Assembly: GCF_006345815.1 (NCBI RefSeq) | Contig: NZ_VCIG01000043.1 | Location: forward strand, 124,001-188,000 | Origin: Ochrobactrum sp. CGA5 | Lineage (GTDB): Bacteria; Pseudomonadota; Alphaproteobacteria; Rhizobiales; Rhizobiaceae | Direction of reading: 5' to 3' | DNA: 64,000 nucleotides | Translations under genes and position numbers: made by a program | Notes under the pieces: model-generated | Told to the model about the DNA's origin: nothing | Seen by the model: only the letters and a program-made list of their open reading frames with translations | Database searches by the model: none | In this document: piece after piece, positions 33,600 to 43,162 of the stretch | Position numbering within the stretch: the first letter of the stretch is position 1 | Layout: the number at the start of each line of letters is the position of its first letter

Positions 33600-34715
33600 T
33601 CAGATCTTGTTGCCGATCGGAAAGCCAGTTGAGACTTTTCTCACCGGCATGTCATCAGTGGGAATGATCCAGCCATTGCGAATGGCGACGCGAACCTCAT
33701 CGCCTTCTTCCAACCGCACCGGATCGCGCACTTCAAAATGCAGATGAACATCCGGCTTTGAAAACGGTGATGCCTCAATGCGGGAACCGCCACCCCGATA
33801 GACCGAGCGCTTGACCCGAACAGCGATGCCGCCAGTTTCGGTCAAAGCCAGGTCTTCTGCACGAACGCAGAGCTGCGCATTGGCGCGCGGCATTTCAATG
33901 CCCGAACAACGCACCTGCGCTCGACTTCCCAGTACCAGCGCTTCGCAATGCCCCCCTTGCGCAAACGACACAACCTCCGCCGGCAGAACCATGCCATGCG
34001 CGATGAAGGACGCAACCATTTCACTGGCCGGTTCCTCATAGAGCTTGCGCGGCGTATCGAATTGCTGGAGCTTGCCGTGATCGAGCACCGCAATACGGTC
34101 AGCAAGCGCCATAGCTTCCGCCTGGTCATGCGTGATGTAAATGATCGTGGTGCCGGTGCGCTTGTGAAAAGCAGCAAACTCATCTTCCATGGAAGCACGT
34201 AAGTGTACGTCGAGATTGGCAAGCGGTTCGTCAAACAGCACCAGCGAAGGAGCCGCCACCAGACAACGGGCCAATGCCACACGCTGCCGCTGTCCGCCCG
34301 AAAGATTAGCCGGACGGCGATCACCAAAACCGTCAAGATCAACCAGCGCCAAAGCTTCCTTCACGCGGCGTTCGCGCTCGGCTTTGGCAACTTTTGCCAC
34401 CCGCAGACTATAGCCAACATTCTCAGCCACGCTCATATGTGGCCAAAGCGCATAATTCTGGAAGACAATACCCACCTGGCGCTTTTCAGGTGGCACACTA
34501 CCTCCAACATACGAAACGCGACTGTCACCAATGTGGATTTCACCGCCATCAACATCCTCAAAACCTGCAATCATCCGCAAAAGCGTGGTCTTGCCGCAGC
34601 CGGAAGGTCCGAGAATGGCAACGAATTCACCATCCTTCACATCGAGAGACACTTCAGAGAGAGCCTGAAACTCATTGAAGGTCTTGGAAACAGAGCCGAT
34701 TTTCAGTCGCGCCAT
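33600..34715 (-). CDS. ABC transporter ATP-binding protein (FbpC/PotA type)
   Basis: A 371-residue ATPase. Walker A GPSGCGKTTLLRM (about residues 36-48), signature LSGGQRQRVALARCL, Walker B LVLFDEPLANLD and switch histidine ITHDQAEAMAL are all present. The C-terminal third is a TOBE-type regulatory domain ending KVSTGFPIGNKI. Its start overlaps the permease gene by 13 bases, and the operon order is binding protein, fused permease, ATPase. The family serves iron(III), sulfate, polyamine, phosphonate or thiamine importers; the substrate is discussed under the binding protein. Confidence 0.93.
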   Translation of the reverse strand: MARLKIGSVSKTFNEFQALSEVSLDVKDGEFVAILGPSGCGKTTLLRMIAGFEDVDGGEIHIGDSRVSYVGGSVPPEKRQVGIVFQNYALWPHMSVAENVGYSLRVAKVAKAERERRVKEALALVDLDGFGDRRPANLSGGQRQRVALARCLVAAPSLVLFDEPLANLDVHLRASMEDEFAAFHKRTGTTIIYITHDQAEAMALADRIAVLDHGKLQQFDTPRKLYEEPASEMVASFIAHGMVLPAEVVSFAQGGHCEALVLGSRAQVRCSGIEMPRANAQLCVRAEDLALTETGGIAVRVKRSVYRGGGSRIEASPFSKPDVHLHFEVRDPVRLEEGDEVRVAIRNGWIIPTDDMPVRKVSTGFPIGNKI

Positions 34716-36403
34716 GGCAGCACTCCGTTTGGAAGACGCCGCGCAAACAGATTTGTTGCAAGCATCAGCATGAATGTCACCGCAACAGCCAGCATGGATA
34801 TGGCTGCCGCATAGGCGGAATCACCCGCCTGTTCGAAAGAAAACATCACCACGCCCAGCGTTTCAGATCCCGACGCCCAAAGAAGCGCCGAAACCGTCAG
34901 CTCACAGAATGCAGTCATGAAAATGAGCACACCGCCTGCAAGCGTCGCCGGGGCGACAAGAGGAAATATAATCGTACGCAGGCGATAGAAAAGCCCTGCG
35001 CCTGCAACGCGCGCTGCTTCTTCCATCGCGCGGTCGATCTGGTGCAGCCCCGCAACTGTTGGCCGCAGCGCCAGCACGAAGAAGCGTGCCAAATACGCAA
35101 AGAGGATGATCCAGAGCGTATTATAAAGGCTGACGCCGATCACCGGCAGTGGCTTTAAGAACATCAACAGGCAAGCGATTGCCAGAACAACGCCCGGCAG
35201 AGCATAGGGCATCTCGGCTGCAAAACTGAGGATCGGCGTCCAGCGCCGTTTGCGCCATGCCAACATATAGGCGAGCGGAACCGCAATCAGCACCGCAAAG
35301 ATCGCCGTCACCACCGACAACAGAATACTGTTGCCAAAGGCGCGGGCTGAACCGCTGTGTTCAAGCATGACAAAGCGGAAATTTTCCAGCGTTGCCGTCG
35401 CAAATGTCAGCGGCACGCCATAGGCCGGAACCAGTGCTGAAAGCGTGAGACCAAGCAGCGGCAGAAACAGCACGATCACAATTAACAACCATGCAGCCAA
35501 CTCCGCCCACACACGCCATGCACCAAGCGCAAAAGGTGCGGCTGGCAGCGAAGTCGAAACAATACGGAAATCGCGGCGACGCGAGGCATAATCCTGTGCA
35601 GCAATGCCCGCCATGGCGATCACACCGATCAGCACCGAAAGCACGGCAACGCTGGACAGCACGGCTGGCCCACCACCGGCAAGACGCTGATAAATCAGTG
35701 TCGGCAGAACGAGATAATTTGATGGAATTCCCAAAAACGCCGGAATGCCAAAATTGCCGACGCAGGAAACAAAGGCCAGAGCCGCGGCACCGATAATCGA
35801 TGGCGTCATCAGCGGCAGGATGATGGTACGTAGAACAGTCCATTTGCTGGCCCCGGCACTTAAGCCTGCTTCAACAAGCTCACGTGGAAGCTTGCGAAGC
35901 CCAGCCCGTACGATCAAAAAGACCAGCGGTCCATATTGTACGCCAAGCAGCAAAACAATGCCCCAGACGGAATAGAGTGGATTGCGGCTTCCCAACGGCG
36001 GCGCCATACCGATGATCTTGAGGAATTGGCTCGAAGGCCCGAAAAGCTGTAGCCAGGCCAGTGCCGTCACCTGCGGCGCTATCAGCAACGGAGTCACATA
36101 GAAAAGCACAAAGACATTGCGCCCACGCATATCCGTGAGACCGACGAGCAACGCCGCCACAATGCCAAAGACCAGCGCCAGCAGCGTGCCGCCAACACCG
36201 ATTTGCAGGGAATGACATGTGGCAATCCATGTAGAGCGACTGCTGAGTGTTTCAGAAAGGACAGATGTCGAAAACTGTCCTTGCGGCGCAACAAGCTCAA
36301 CGAACAGGCGCACCATCGGCAGAAGCGAAAGAACCGCGACAATGAGGGTTACGCCAATAATCAGGGCCGCATCACGGCCCTGAAGGTCTTTCATGATCCG
36401 CAT
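34703..36403 (-). CDS. Fused ABC transporter permease (FbpB-like, two modules)
   Basis: A 566-residue inner-membrane protein with about twelve helices in two homologous halves. Each half has an ATPase-coupling loop: ELVEAGLSAGASKWTVLRTIILPL (about 175-198) and RAMEEAARVAGAGLFYRLRTIIFPL (about 459-483). Such doubled permeases are usual in FbpB/AfuB-type importers and thiamine ThiP. It lies between the binding-protein gene (9 bases upstream) and the ATPase gene (overlapping). Confidence 0.93.
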   Translation of the reverse strand: MRIMKDLQGRDAALIIGVTLIVAVLSLLPMVRLFVELVAPQGQFSTSVLSETLSSRSTWIATCHSLQIGVGGTLLALVFGIVAALLVGLTDMRGRNVFVLFYVTPLLIAPQVTALAWLQLFGPSSQFLKIIGMAPPLGSRNPLYSVWGIVLLLGVQYGPLVFLIVRAGLRKLPRELVEAGLSAGASKWTVLRTIILPLMTPSIIGAAALAFVSCVGNFGIPAFLGIPSNYLVLPTLIYQRLAGGGPAVLSSVAVLSVLIGVIAMAGIAAQDYASRRRDFRIVSTSLPAAPFALGAWRVWAELAAWLLIVIVLFLPLLGLTLSALVPAYGVPLTFATATLENFRFVMLEHSGSARAFGNSILLSVVTAIFAVLIAVPLAYMLAWRKRRWTPILSFAAEMPYALPGVVLAIACLLMFLKPLPVIGVSLYNTLWIILFAYLARFFVLALRPTVAGLHQIDRAMEEAARVAGAGLFYRLRTIIFPLVAPATLAGGVLIFMTAFCELTVSALLWASGSETLGVVMFSFEQAGDSAYAAAISMLAVAVTFMLMLATNLFARRLPNGVLPWRD

Positions 36404-36412
36404 CGAAATGCC

Positions 36413-37393
36413 TTATCCGCCAAACAATTCGGAGAACTGCTTCTTGTCGGCATCAGTCTGATCGAGAACCTTCTGGGTGTCGATAGACATGATGTTGATC
36501 TTGGTGCCTTCCGGTAGCCAAGCAGGGCGGCCAACACCTTCCTTGGCAGGCAGATAACCCTGTTCAAGTGCCAGCTTCTGACCATCATCCGACAGGATGA
36601 AATCAACAAACTTCTTGGCACCGTCAACGTTCTTGGCGGTTGCCATGATCGCAACCGGTTCGGTCACGGCAGGCACGCCTTCCGACGGGAAGACGAACTC
36701 GACCGGCGAACCCTTGGCCTTGGCGTTGAGCGCCATGAAGTCAACGAGAATACCGTATGGCTTTTCGCCGCTCGCAACCGACTTCAGCACAGCGCCATTG
36801 CCTTTAACGCTTGCCAGATCGTTGGCCTTCAGGTTCTTGAAATAGTCCCAGCCGAGCTCCTTATTGAGCGCAAAACCACTCAATAGATAGGCGGCAGCGC
36901 CCGAATAAAGCGGACTCGGCATGACCACCTGCCCCTTGTAATCCGCCTTGGTCAGGTCAGCCCAATGTTCCGGCTTCTGGGCCACAGCGGTATTATAGGC
37001 AATGCCGGTGGTGATCAGCTTCGAACCGAAATAGGTCTTGTCGGCGTCATAGGCATCGGCAGCAAAACCATCAACCTTGGCTTCCGGATAAGCCAACAGC
37101 CGCTTGTCCTTCTTGAGGCTTTCCATCGTCACAGCATCAGCGATGAGCAAAACATCCGGCTGCGGTGCGCCGGCCGAAAACTCGGCGGCCAGCTTGGTGA
37201 GGAGTTCGCTCGTACCGGAACGGAAAATCTGCACATCCGTATCCGGGTTGGCCTTGCGAAAAGCTTCAACTGTCTTGGTCGCATCCGCTTCGGGCTGTGA
37301 TGTGTAAAGCGTCAGCGTGTCGGCCTGTGCCACGGCGATGGAAAGAGCAAGAAGCGCTGGTACGACAGCAGCCCGCTTCAGCATCTTGTTCAT
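36413..37393 (-). CDS. Periplasmic substrate-binding protein, AfuA/FbpA family (substrate uncertain)
   Basis: A 326-residue type-II binding protein with a signal peptide (MNKMLKRAAVVPALLALSIAVAQA, cleavage near 24). The mature N-terminus DTLTLYTSQPEADATKTVEAFRKANP is typical of COG1840. The start was set by the signal peptide and a GAGGAG site; the open frame runs 49 codons further upstream. The adjacent Tyr-Tyr pair that binds iron in FbpA is absent (nearest region reads MPSPLYSGAAAYLLSG), so iron is doubtful. Phosphonates, polyamines or thiamine-like compounds are alternatives. It is first gene of the leftward operon. Confidence 0.88.
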   Translation of the reverse strand: MNKMLKRAAVVPALLALSIAVAQADTLTLYTSQPEADATKTVEAFRKANPDTDVQIFRSGTSELLTKLAAEFSAGAPQPDVLLIADAVTMESLKKDKRLLAYPEAKVDGFAADAYDADKTYFGSKLITTGIAYNTAVAQKPEHWADLTKADYKGQVVMPSPLYSGAAAYLLSGFALNKELGWDYFKNLKANDLASVKGNGAVLKSVASGEKPYGILVDFMALNAKAKGSPVEFVFPSEGVPAVTEPVAIMATAKNVDGAKKFVDFILSDDGQKLALEQGYLPAKEGVGRPAWLPEGTKINIMSIDTQKVLDQTDADKKQFSELFGG

Positions 37394-37713
37394 GGGATTC
37401 GCTCCTCGAATTTCTGTATAGTGTTCGCCAGCAGGACCGGCAATGCCGGTACAATCCTGACGCGTGCGAAGTGATAGCGTGCAGATACGGCCATGGCGAT
37501 AGGCACGATCATTTCCGTTCATGGTGCACCTGTCAAACATCCTGCATCTGGGTGCCGTACAAGCAAAAAGCTCTCCGGCAGAATTTTCCTCTGCGGAGAG
37601 CTTTTGTCACATCGATTGCCTGTGCCTCACGCCGCCCGCACTTCCCCAAACAAGGGAAGACGCGGATGGCAATAGAGGAAACGCGCTGCAGTTTTATGAC
37701 AGGTTGTGAAAAC
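37394..37713. other. Intergenic region with two hairpins
   Basis: 320 bases between two leftward genes. It holds the terminator-like hairpin 37566-37605, a small hairpin CTTCCC...GGGAAG at 37641-37659 and, by position, the promoter of the ABC operon. No gene or riboswitch recognised; if the substrate were thiamine a TPP element might be expected and I do not see one. Confidence 0.4.
37566..37605 (-). terminator. Terminator downstream of the AmaA-like oxidase gene
   Basis: Twelve-base perfect outer stem (37566-37577 with 37594-37605), extended inward through a one-base bulge, with a T-run on the minus strand. It lies about 110 bases after the oxidase stop. Confidence 0.65.
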
Positions 37714-38997
37714 TTAAATAACCATTTCGGCTACATGCGCAACCTGTGCGCCGACCTCGTAATAGGCCTCACGCAGACCGCGGAAATTCTGTTCTTTCGG
37801 ATCGCTGACAGGCAGTGGCAGGTCCGCCTCCGAAATCTCACCTGATACAAGTTGCGAAATCAGTTTGCCGAATACCGTGCCCGGTGCGATACCACGGCCA
37901 TTGTAGCCGGAGAAGCCCACCACGTTACGGCCAAGACGGTGGAACTTCGGCAGGCTGTCATCGGTCATGCCGATCTTGCCATACCACTCAGCCTCAAACT
38001 CTACCTCGCCGATCTGCGGGAAAAGACGCTTTAATGACTTCTTTGCCCATGCCTTGTGCACCGCAGCGCCCGTATTACGCAACGCACCGACGCTTCCGAA
38101 AACAAGGCGACCCTGTTGGTCGAAACGGAAGGATGAAAGAACCTCCTTCGTATCCCATACGCCTTGGCGTTCAGGCAGGATGCTTTTCTTCAAATTGTCG
38201 GAAAGCGGCTTCGTGGCCATATTGAAATAAGGCAGGTGCACCAATTCGGCACGCACGGCTGGCCATGGTGCATTGGTATAGGCGTTTGTTGCCACAACCA
38301 CCCAGTTCGCCGTCACTGAGCCCTTGGCGGTCCTGACTACCCATTTACCGTTTTTTTCCTCAGCGCCGATCACCGGACTTCCTGTGAACACAGTCGCGCC
38401 CGCTGCAACCGCAGCATGGGCAAGTCCGCGCACATAAGCGAGCGGCTGGATCGTACCGGCGCGCAGATCAAGCAGCGAACCGGCATAAGCCTTGGTTCCA
38501 ACCTTGGCTTCGGTTTCCTTGGCGTCCAGCAGCTTCACATTAGCGCCACGGCGTGCCCACTGTTCGTAGCGGTCCTCAAGTTCCCTGAGCCCCTTCTTGC
38601 CAACAGCACAATGGAGCGTGCCCTGCTTTTCGACTTCGCAGGCAATCTTATGCTTTTCGATGATTTCAAAAACCAGCTTGGGCGCATTGCCAAGCACTTC
38701 CAGCAAACGGTCGCCATATTTCTGGCCCAGCACGCCGGGCAAGTCATCCGGCATAACCCACATGCCGGCATTTACCAGACCGACATTACGACCCGAACCG
38801 CCATAGCCGATCTCGACACCTTCGAGAACGATCGCTCGCGTGCCTTTCTCAGCCAGATGCAGAGCCGTCGACAGACCGGTGAAGCCGCCGCCTACGATCA
38901 CCACATCCGCTGTCAGATCACCTTGCAGCACAGTTGTCTTGGGAGCGGCAGGGGCGGTCTTTTCCCAAAGACCATGGGAGCGCGGATCGTTCAACAT
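37714..38997 (-). CDS. amaA: FAD-dependent amine oxidoreductase, probable L-pipecolate oxidase (AmaA-like)
   Basis: A 427-residue flavoprotein of the D-amino-acid-oxidase family. The FAD motif ADVVIVGGGFTGLSTALHLAEKG is at about residues 30-52, followed by GYGGSGRNVGLVNAGMW. The C-terminal FSGYNGRGIAPGTVFGKLI closes the FAD site. Alone the sequence also fits gamma-glutamylputrescine oxidase. The neighbouring HglS and piperideine-6-carboxylate dehydrogenase genes favour L-pipecolate oxidase, which makes piperideine-6-carboxylate in Pseudomonas lysine catabolism; AmaA there has almost the same length. The start MLNDPRSHGLWE was preferred over a GTG 12 codons upstream. Confidence 0.75.
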   Translation of the reverse strand: MLNDPRSHGLWEKTAPAAPKTTVLQGDLTADVVIVGGGFTGLSTALHLAEKGTRAIVLEGVEIGYGGSGRNVGLVNAGMWVMPDDLPGVLGQKYGDRLLEVLGNAPKLVFEIIEKHKIACEVEKQGTLHCAVGKKGLRELEDRYEQWARRGANVKLLDAKETEAKVGTKAYAGSLLDLRAGTIQPLAYVRGLAHAAVAAGATVFTGSPVIGAEEKNGKWVVRTAKGSVTANWVVVATNAYTNAPWPAVRAELVHLPYFNMATKPLSDNLKKSILPERQGVWDTKEVLSSFRFDQQGRLVFGSVGALRNTGAAVHKAWAKKSLKRLFPQIGEVEFEAEWYGKIGMTDDSLPKFHRLGRNVVGFSGYNGRGIAPGTVFGKLISQLVSGEISEADLPLPVSDPKEQNFRGLREAYYEVGAQVAHVAEMVI

Positions 38998-39097
38998 AGA
39001 GAGCAACCATTTCAAATAGTGGAATGCGGGCACCCTGCCCGACTGTTTCTATTTCACGCCGCGGAAGCCGGTTGGACAGCGTTATTTGTGCAACAAT

Positions 39098-40030
39098 TCA
39101 TTCCGGTTTGGAATGAACGAGCATCGAATAATCAGTATTTCCCACCTGCCCCGCAATCCACTGACAGAAAACCTGCGTCAGCGGATTTTCAAGTTTGCCT
39201 TCCGGGACAACGAGATAATAGTCATTCTCGGTCCGCATCTGTTGCTCGAAAAGCTTGATCAATTCGCCATTCCGCAGTTCCTGTTCGATCAGATAAAGCG
39301 GCAGCAATGCAAACCCCAACCCGGCAAGTGCTGCGCCGATCACCATGGAAAATTGATCAAACCTGTGCCCACGATAAGCAGACTGACCCTCAATACCGCA
39401 GCTTTCAAACCATTGTGCCCACATCTTGGGGCGTGTTGCCAGATGCAGAAGCGGTTCAGTTTCAAGTTCTTCCGGTGCCGCGGGATGACGCGCTTTCAAG
39501 AGGCTGGGGCTGGCGACCGGCACAATGACTTCCGAGCACAGGAAAGTACAGGTGGCATGTGCCCAGACCGGCTGGCCATAATGAATAGCGAGATCGAAAG
39601 GCTGTTCTTCAAAGTCGAAAACACCCGAACGTGACGCTACGTTCAGTGCTATACCCGGATGTTTCTGAACAAAATCCGGAATACGTGGCATCAACCAGCG
39701 CGTGCCAAAAGTTGGCAAAGTTGCCACACTGAATGAGGATGTGGATTGCGCCGATGCCATGGCGCGCAACATCGTATCCTCAGTTTGATTGAGCAGCCGA
39801 CGCACTTCCGGCAGGAACTTGCGTCCCGCATCAGAAAGCAGAATACGCTGGCGGATACGCTCAAACAGCAACACACCAAGCTGGCTTTCGAGGTCCTTGA
39901 TCTGGCGACTGACAGCGCTCTGCGTCAGGTTGAGCTCATTGGCAGCTTGCGTGAAACTGCCATGCCGGGCCGCACATTCAAATGCCTGCAGCGTGGCAAT
40001 ATCGGGGATCAGTCTCCTGCTAAGCTTCAT
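39098..40030 (-). CDS. LysR-family regulator (GcvA-like), probably of lysine catabolism
   Basis: A 310-residue LysR regulator. The helix-turn-helix is IATLQAFECAARHGSFTQAANELNLTQSAVSRQIKDLE (about residues 12-49). The effector domain has VATLPTFGTRWLMPRIPDF, typical of the GcvA-like branch. It is divergent from hglS with 149 bases between and upstream of the amaA-like gene on the same strand, so it is placed to control both arms. The effector (a lysine metabolite) is inferred from context. Confidence 0.88.
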   Translation of the reverse strand: MKLSRRLIPDIATLQAFECAARHGSFTQAANELNLTQSAVSRQIKDLESQLGVLLFERIRQRILLSDAGRKFLPEVRRLLNQTEDTMLRAMASAQSTSSFSVATLPTFGTRWLMPRIPDFVQKHPGIALNVASRSGVFDFEEQPFDLAIHYGQPVWAHATCTFLCSEVIVPVASPSLLKARHPAAPEELETEPLLHLATRPKMWAQWFESCGIEGQSAYRGHRFDQFSMVIGAALAGLGFALLPLYLIEQELRNGELIKLFEQQMRTENDYYLVVPEGKLENPLTQVFCQWIAGQVGNTDYSMLVHSKPE

Positions 40031-40179
40031 TCCAATCTCGCATTAACATAGTTGCGTTCGTCGCGATCATAACGGCAAAACCACTGATATGATACATTTT
40101 CATCATAATCCAGGCATGTTCCTACCGCAAAAAACATGTCCGCCCCCAAGATGACCCAAGTTCTACGGAAGCTTTCGCA

Positions 40180-41580
40180 ATGAACGAGCATAAAATCATT
40201 TCGCCAGACGCTATTCGCTCCGCTTTCTCGGCAGCAATGTCTGCCATGTATAAGCAGGAAGTACCTGCTTATGGCACATTGATGGAGCTTGTCGCGGACG
40301 TGAACGCCAAGGTTCTGGCAGACGATACCCATCTGCATGAGCGATTGACGGAAACAGACTCTCTCGAACGCATTTCCGAAGAGCGTCATGGTGCAATCCG
40401 CTTGGGCACCGCAGCCGAGCTTTCCATGATGCGCCGCGTTTTCGCAGTCATGGGCATGTTCCCCGTTGGTTATTACGACCTGAGTGCTGCCGGTGTACCA
40501 GTGCACTCCACCGCCTTCCGCCCAATCGACGATAGCGCCCTCAAGCACAATCCGTTCCGTGTTTTCACCTCGTTGCTGCGCCTCGATCTGATTGCCGATG
40601 AAAAGCTGCGCAAAGAATCAGAAGAGGTTCTCTCCAAGCGCAATATCTTCACGCCTGGCGCCATTTCGCTTGTCGAGAAGGCGGAAGCCAATGGCGGCCT
40701 TGATGCAGCAGATGCGAAAACATTCGTTGCAGAAGTGCTCGAAACATTCCGCTGGCATGATCATGCCAATGTCAGCGCCGAGCTTTATCATCGCCTCCAC
40801 GATGCACACCGGCTGATTGCCGACGTCGTTTCCTTCAAGGGGCCACACATCAATCACCTGACGCCGCGCACGCTCGACATCGACGCTGTGCAGATTCAGA
40901 TGCCCGATCGCGGTATCAACCCGAAGGCAGTTGTCGAAGGCCCACCAACCCGCAAATGCCCGATCCTTCTGCGCCAGACCTCGTTCAAGGCGCTGGAAGA
41001 AGAAGTTTCATTCGTCAGCAGCGATGGCACATGGACCCCAGGCTCCCACACTGCCCGTTTCGGCGAAATCGAACAGCGCGGCATAGCCCTCACACCAAAG
41101 GGGCGCGCGCTTTACGACAAGCTGCTCAACGACACACGCGCAATTGCCCGCCCTGCGCCCGATGGCTCGAATGCGGCTGAATATGTTAAGGCGCTGAACG
41201 ACACTTTCGCGGCCTTCCCGGACACATGGGCAGGCATTCGCGAAGAAGGTCTTGGCTATTTCGCCTATTCGGTCAAGGATGCTGCACGTCTTGCAGCCTT
41301 CCCTGCAAATACCGATATCGAGACCCTGATCGAAGGCGGCGCAATCCAGTTCGACCCAATCACCTATGAAGACTTCCTGCCGGTCAGTGCCGCTGGTATC
41401 TTCCAGTCCAATCTGGGCGACGACGACGCGCAGGATTTTGTGGAAAGCCCCAACCAGAAGCGTTTCGAGCAAGACCTTGGTGCCAAGGTTCTCAATGAAT
41501 TCGAGCATTATGCCCGCATTGAACGCGAATCCATCGAAGCTGTACAAGCCCGCTTGAGCGGTCTTGAAGCAGCAGAATAA
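40180..41580 (+). CDS. hglS: 2-oxoadipate dioxygenase/decarboxylase HglS (DUF1338)
   Basis: A 466-residue Fe(II) enzyme of the former DUF1338/YdcJ family, converting 2-oxoadipate to D-2-hydroxyglutarate with O2 and release of CO2. The metal ligands seen are His70 (SEERHGAIRLG), His226 (GPHINHLTPR) and Glu296 (FGEIEQRG), matching the described Pseudomonas putida enzyme closely in position. It is followed 26 bases later by the aldehyde dehydrogenase that makes 2-aminoadipate from piperideine-6-carboxylate, so the two genes encode neighbouring steps of lysine breakdown. It was often annotated only as VOC-family protein. Confidence 0.93.
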   Translation: MNEHKIISPDAIRSAFSAAMSAMYKQEVPAYGTLMELVADVNAKVLADDTHLHERLTETDSLERISEERHGAIRLGTAAELSMMRRVFAVMGMFPVGYYDLSAAGVPVHSTAFRPIDDSALKHNPFRVFTSLLRLDLIADEKLRKESEEVLSKRNIFTPGAISLVEKAEANGGLDAADAKTFVAEVLETFRWHDHANVSAELYHRLHDAHRLIADVVSFKGPHINHLTPRTLDIDAVQIQMPDRGINPKAVVEGPPTRKCPILLRQTSFKALEEEVSFVSSDGTWTPGSHTARFGEIEQRGIALTPKGRALYDKLLNDTRAIARPAPDGSNAAEYVKALNDTFAAFPDTWAGIREEGLGYFAYSVKDAARLAAFPANTDIETLIEGGAIQFDPITYEDFLPVSAAGIFQSNLGDDDAQDFVESPNQKRFEQDLGAKVLNEFEHYARIERESIEAVQARLSGLEAAE

Positions 41581-41606
41581 TAATTTGACAGGCTAAGAGG
41601 AAAAAC

Positions 41607-43139
41607 ATGAATACCGCTGTAAAAAAACTCGACGTGAAAAAGGAAGCCGCAGAGCTGCTTTCCAAGCTTGGCGTTGACTCATCCCTTTACACATCGGGCG
41701 ACCTCGCTGGCTTCAGCCCGGTTTCCGGCGAGCAGATTGCTTCAGTCAAGACCCACAGCAAGGAAGACGCAGTCAAGATCATCGACAAGGCTGACGAAGC
41801 TTTCCGCGCCTGGCGTACGGTTCCAGCCCCTAAGCGTGGCGAACTGATCCGTCTGCTTGGTGAAGAACTGCGTGCTTCCAAAGAAGATCTCGGCCGTCTC
41901 GTTTCGCTCGAAGCAGGCAAGATTCCTTCGGAAGGCCTCGGTGAAGTTCAGGAAATGATCGACATCTGCGATTTCGCAGTCGGTCTGTCACGTCAGCTTT
42001 ACGGCCTCACCATCGCAACGGAACGCGCTGGCCATCGCATGATGGAAACCTGGCATCCGCTCGGCGTTGTCGGCGTTATCTCCGCTTTCAACTTCCCCGT
42101 AGCTGTCTGGTCGTGGAATGCTGCTCTTGCAATCGTTTGCGGCAACTCGGTTGTCTGGAAGCCTTCGGAAAAGACCCTGCTCACCGCTCTTGCCTGCGAC
42201 GCAATCTTCCAGCGCGCGCTCAAGCGTTTCGGCGAAGCACCGGAAGGCATTGCGCTGCTTCTGCTCGGCGATCGTGAAGTCGGTGAAGTTCTCGTTGACA
42301 GCCCGAAGGTTCCAGTTGTTTCGGCAACCGGCTCGACCCGCATGGGCCGCGAAGTTGGTCCGCGCCTTGCAAAGCGTTTTGCGCGCGCAATTCTCGAACT
42401 CGGCGGCAACAATGCCGGTATCGTCTGCCCATCGGCCGATCTCGACATGGCACTGCGCGCCATCGCATTCGGCGCAATGGGCACCGCTGGTCAGCGCTGC
42501 ACCACGCTGCGTCGCCTCTTCGTGCATGAAAGCGTTTACGATGCGCTCGTACCGCGCCTGCAGAAGGCCTATGCCAGCGTCACCGTTGGTTCACCGCTCG
42601 AAACCAGCGCTCTGGTCGGCCCGTTGATCGACAAGGTTGCTTTCGACAACATGCAGAAAGCGCTGAAAGATGCAGCCGCTCACGGTGGCAAGGTACAGGG
42701 CGGCGACCGCGTCGATACTGGTCATGAAAACGCTTACTATGTGCGTCCGGCCATTGTCGAAATGCCAAAGCAGGAAGGTCCGGTTCTCGAAGAAACCTTC
42801 GCGCCGATCCTTTACGTCATGAAGTATTCTGACTTCGACGACGTTCTGGCCCAGCACAATGCAGTTGGCGCAGGTCTGTCCTCGTCGATCTTCACACTCA
42901 ACCTTCAGGAGGCAGAACGCTTCCTTTCGGTTGAAGGCTCGGATTGCGGCATTGCAAACGTCAATATCGGCACTTCGGGTGCCGAAATCGGCGGCGCATT
43001 CGGCGGTGAAAAGGAAACCGGTGGCGGTCGTGAATCGGGTTCGGATGCGTGGAAGGGCTACATGCGCCGCGCAACCAACACCATCAACTACTCGAAGGCT
43101 CTGCCGCTCGCACAGGGCGTTTCCTTCGACATCGACTAA
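41607..43139 (+). CDS. amaB: L-piperideine-6-carboxylate dehydrogenase (ALDH7 type)
   Basis: A 510-residue NAD-dependent aldehyde dehydrogenase of the ALDH7/antiquitin group. Catalytic Cys298 is in MGTAGQRCTTLRR and Glu264 in AILELGGNNAGIV. The substrate/cofactor blocks ISAFNFPVAVWSWNAALAIVCGNSVVWKPSEKT and IGGAFGGEKETGGGRESGSDAWKGYMRR are complete. Members oxidise the semialdehyde in equilibrium with piperideine-6-carboxylate to 2-aminoadipate. The operon with hglS and the nearby AmaA-like oxidase support that substrate. An AGAGGA ribosome site precedes the ATG. Confidence 0.93.
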   Translation: MNTAVKKLDVKKEAAELLSKLGVDSSLYTSGDLAGFSPVSGEQIASVKTHSKEDAVKIIDKADEAFRAWRTVPAPKRGELIRLLGEELRASKEDLGRLVSLEAGKIPSEGLGEVQEMIDICDFAVGLSRQLYGLTIATERAGHRMMETWHPLGVVGVISAFNFPVAVWSWNAALAIVCGNSVVWKPSEKTLLTALACDAIFQRALKRFGEAPEGIALLLLGDREVGEVLVDSPKVPVVSATGSTRMGREVGPRLAKRFARAILELGGNNAGIVCPSADLDMALRAIAFGAMGTAGQRCTTLRRLFVHESVYDALVPRLQKAYASVTVGSPLETSALVGPLIDKVAFDNMQKALKDAAAHGGKVQGGDRVDTGHENAYYVRPAIVEMPKQEGPVLEETFAPILYVMKYSDFDDVLAQHNAVGAGLSSSIFTLNLQEAERFLSVEGSDCGIANVNIGTSGAEIGGAFGGEKETGGGRESGSDAWKGYMRRATNTINYSKALPLAQGVSFDID

Positions 43140-43162
43140 TCGGTCTCATCTGAGATCAAAAG

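Noticed and set aside
37394-37713. Riboswitch upstream of the AfuA-type ABC operon
   Set aside because: Hairpins are present, but no conserved riboswitch core was recognised; the main hairpin fits a terminator of the upstream gene.
38416-39258. Rightward open frame of 280 codons
   Set aside because: Antisense to the AmaA-like oxidase and the LysR 3' end, both well supported.
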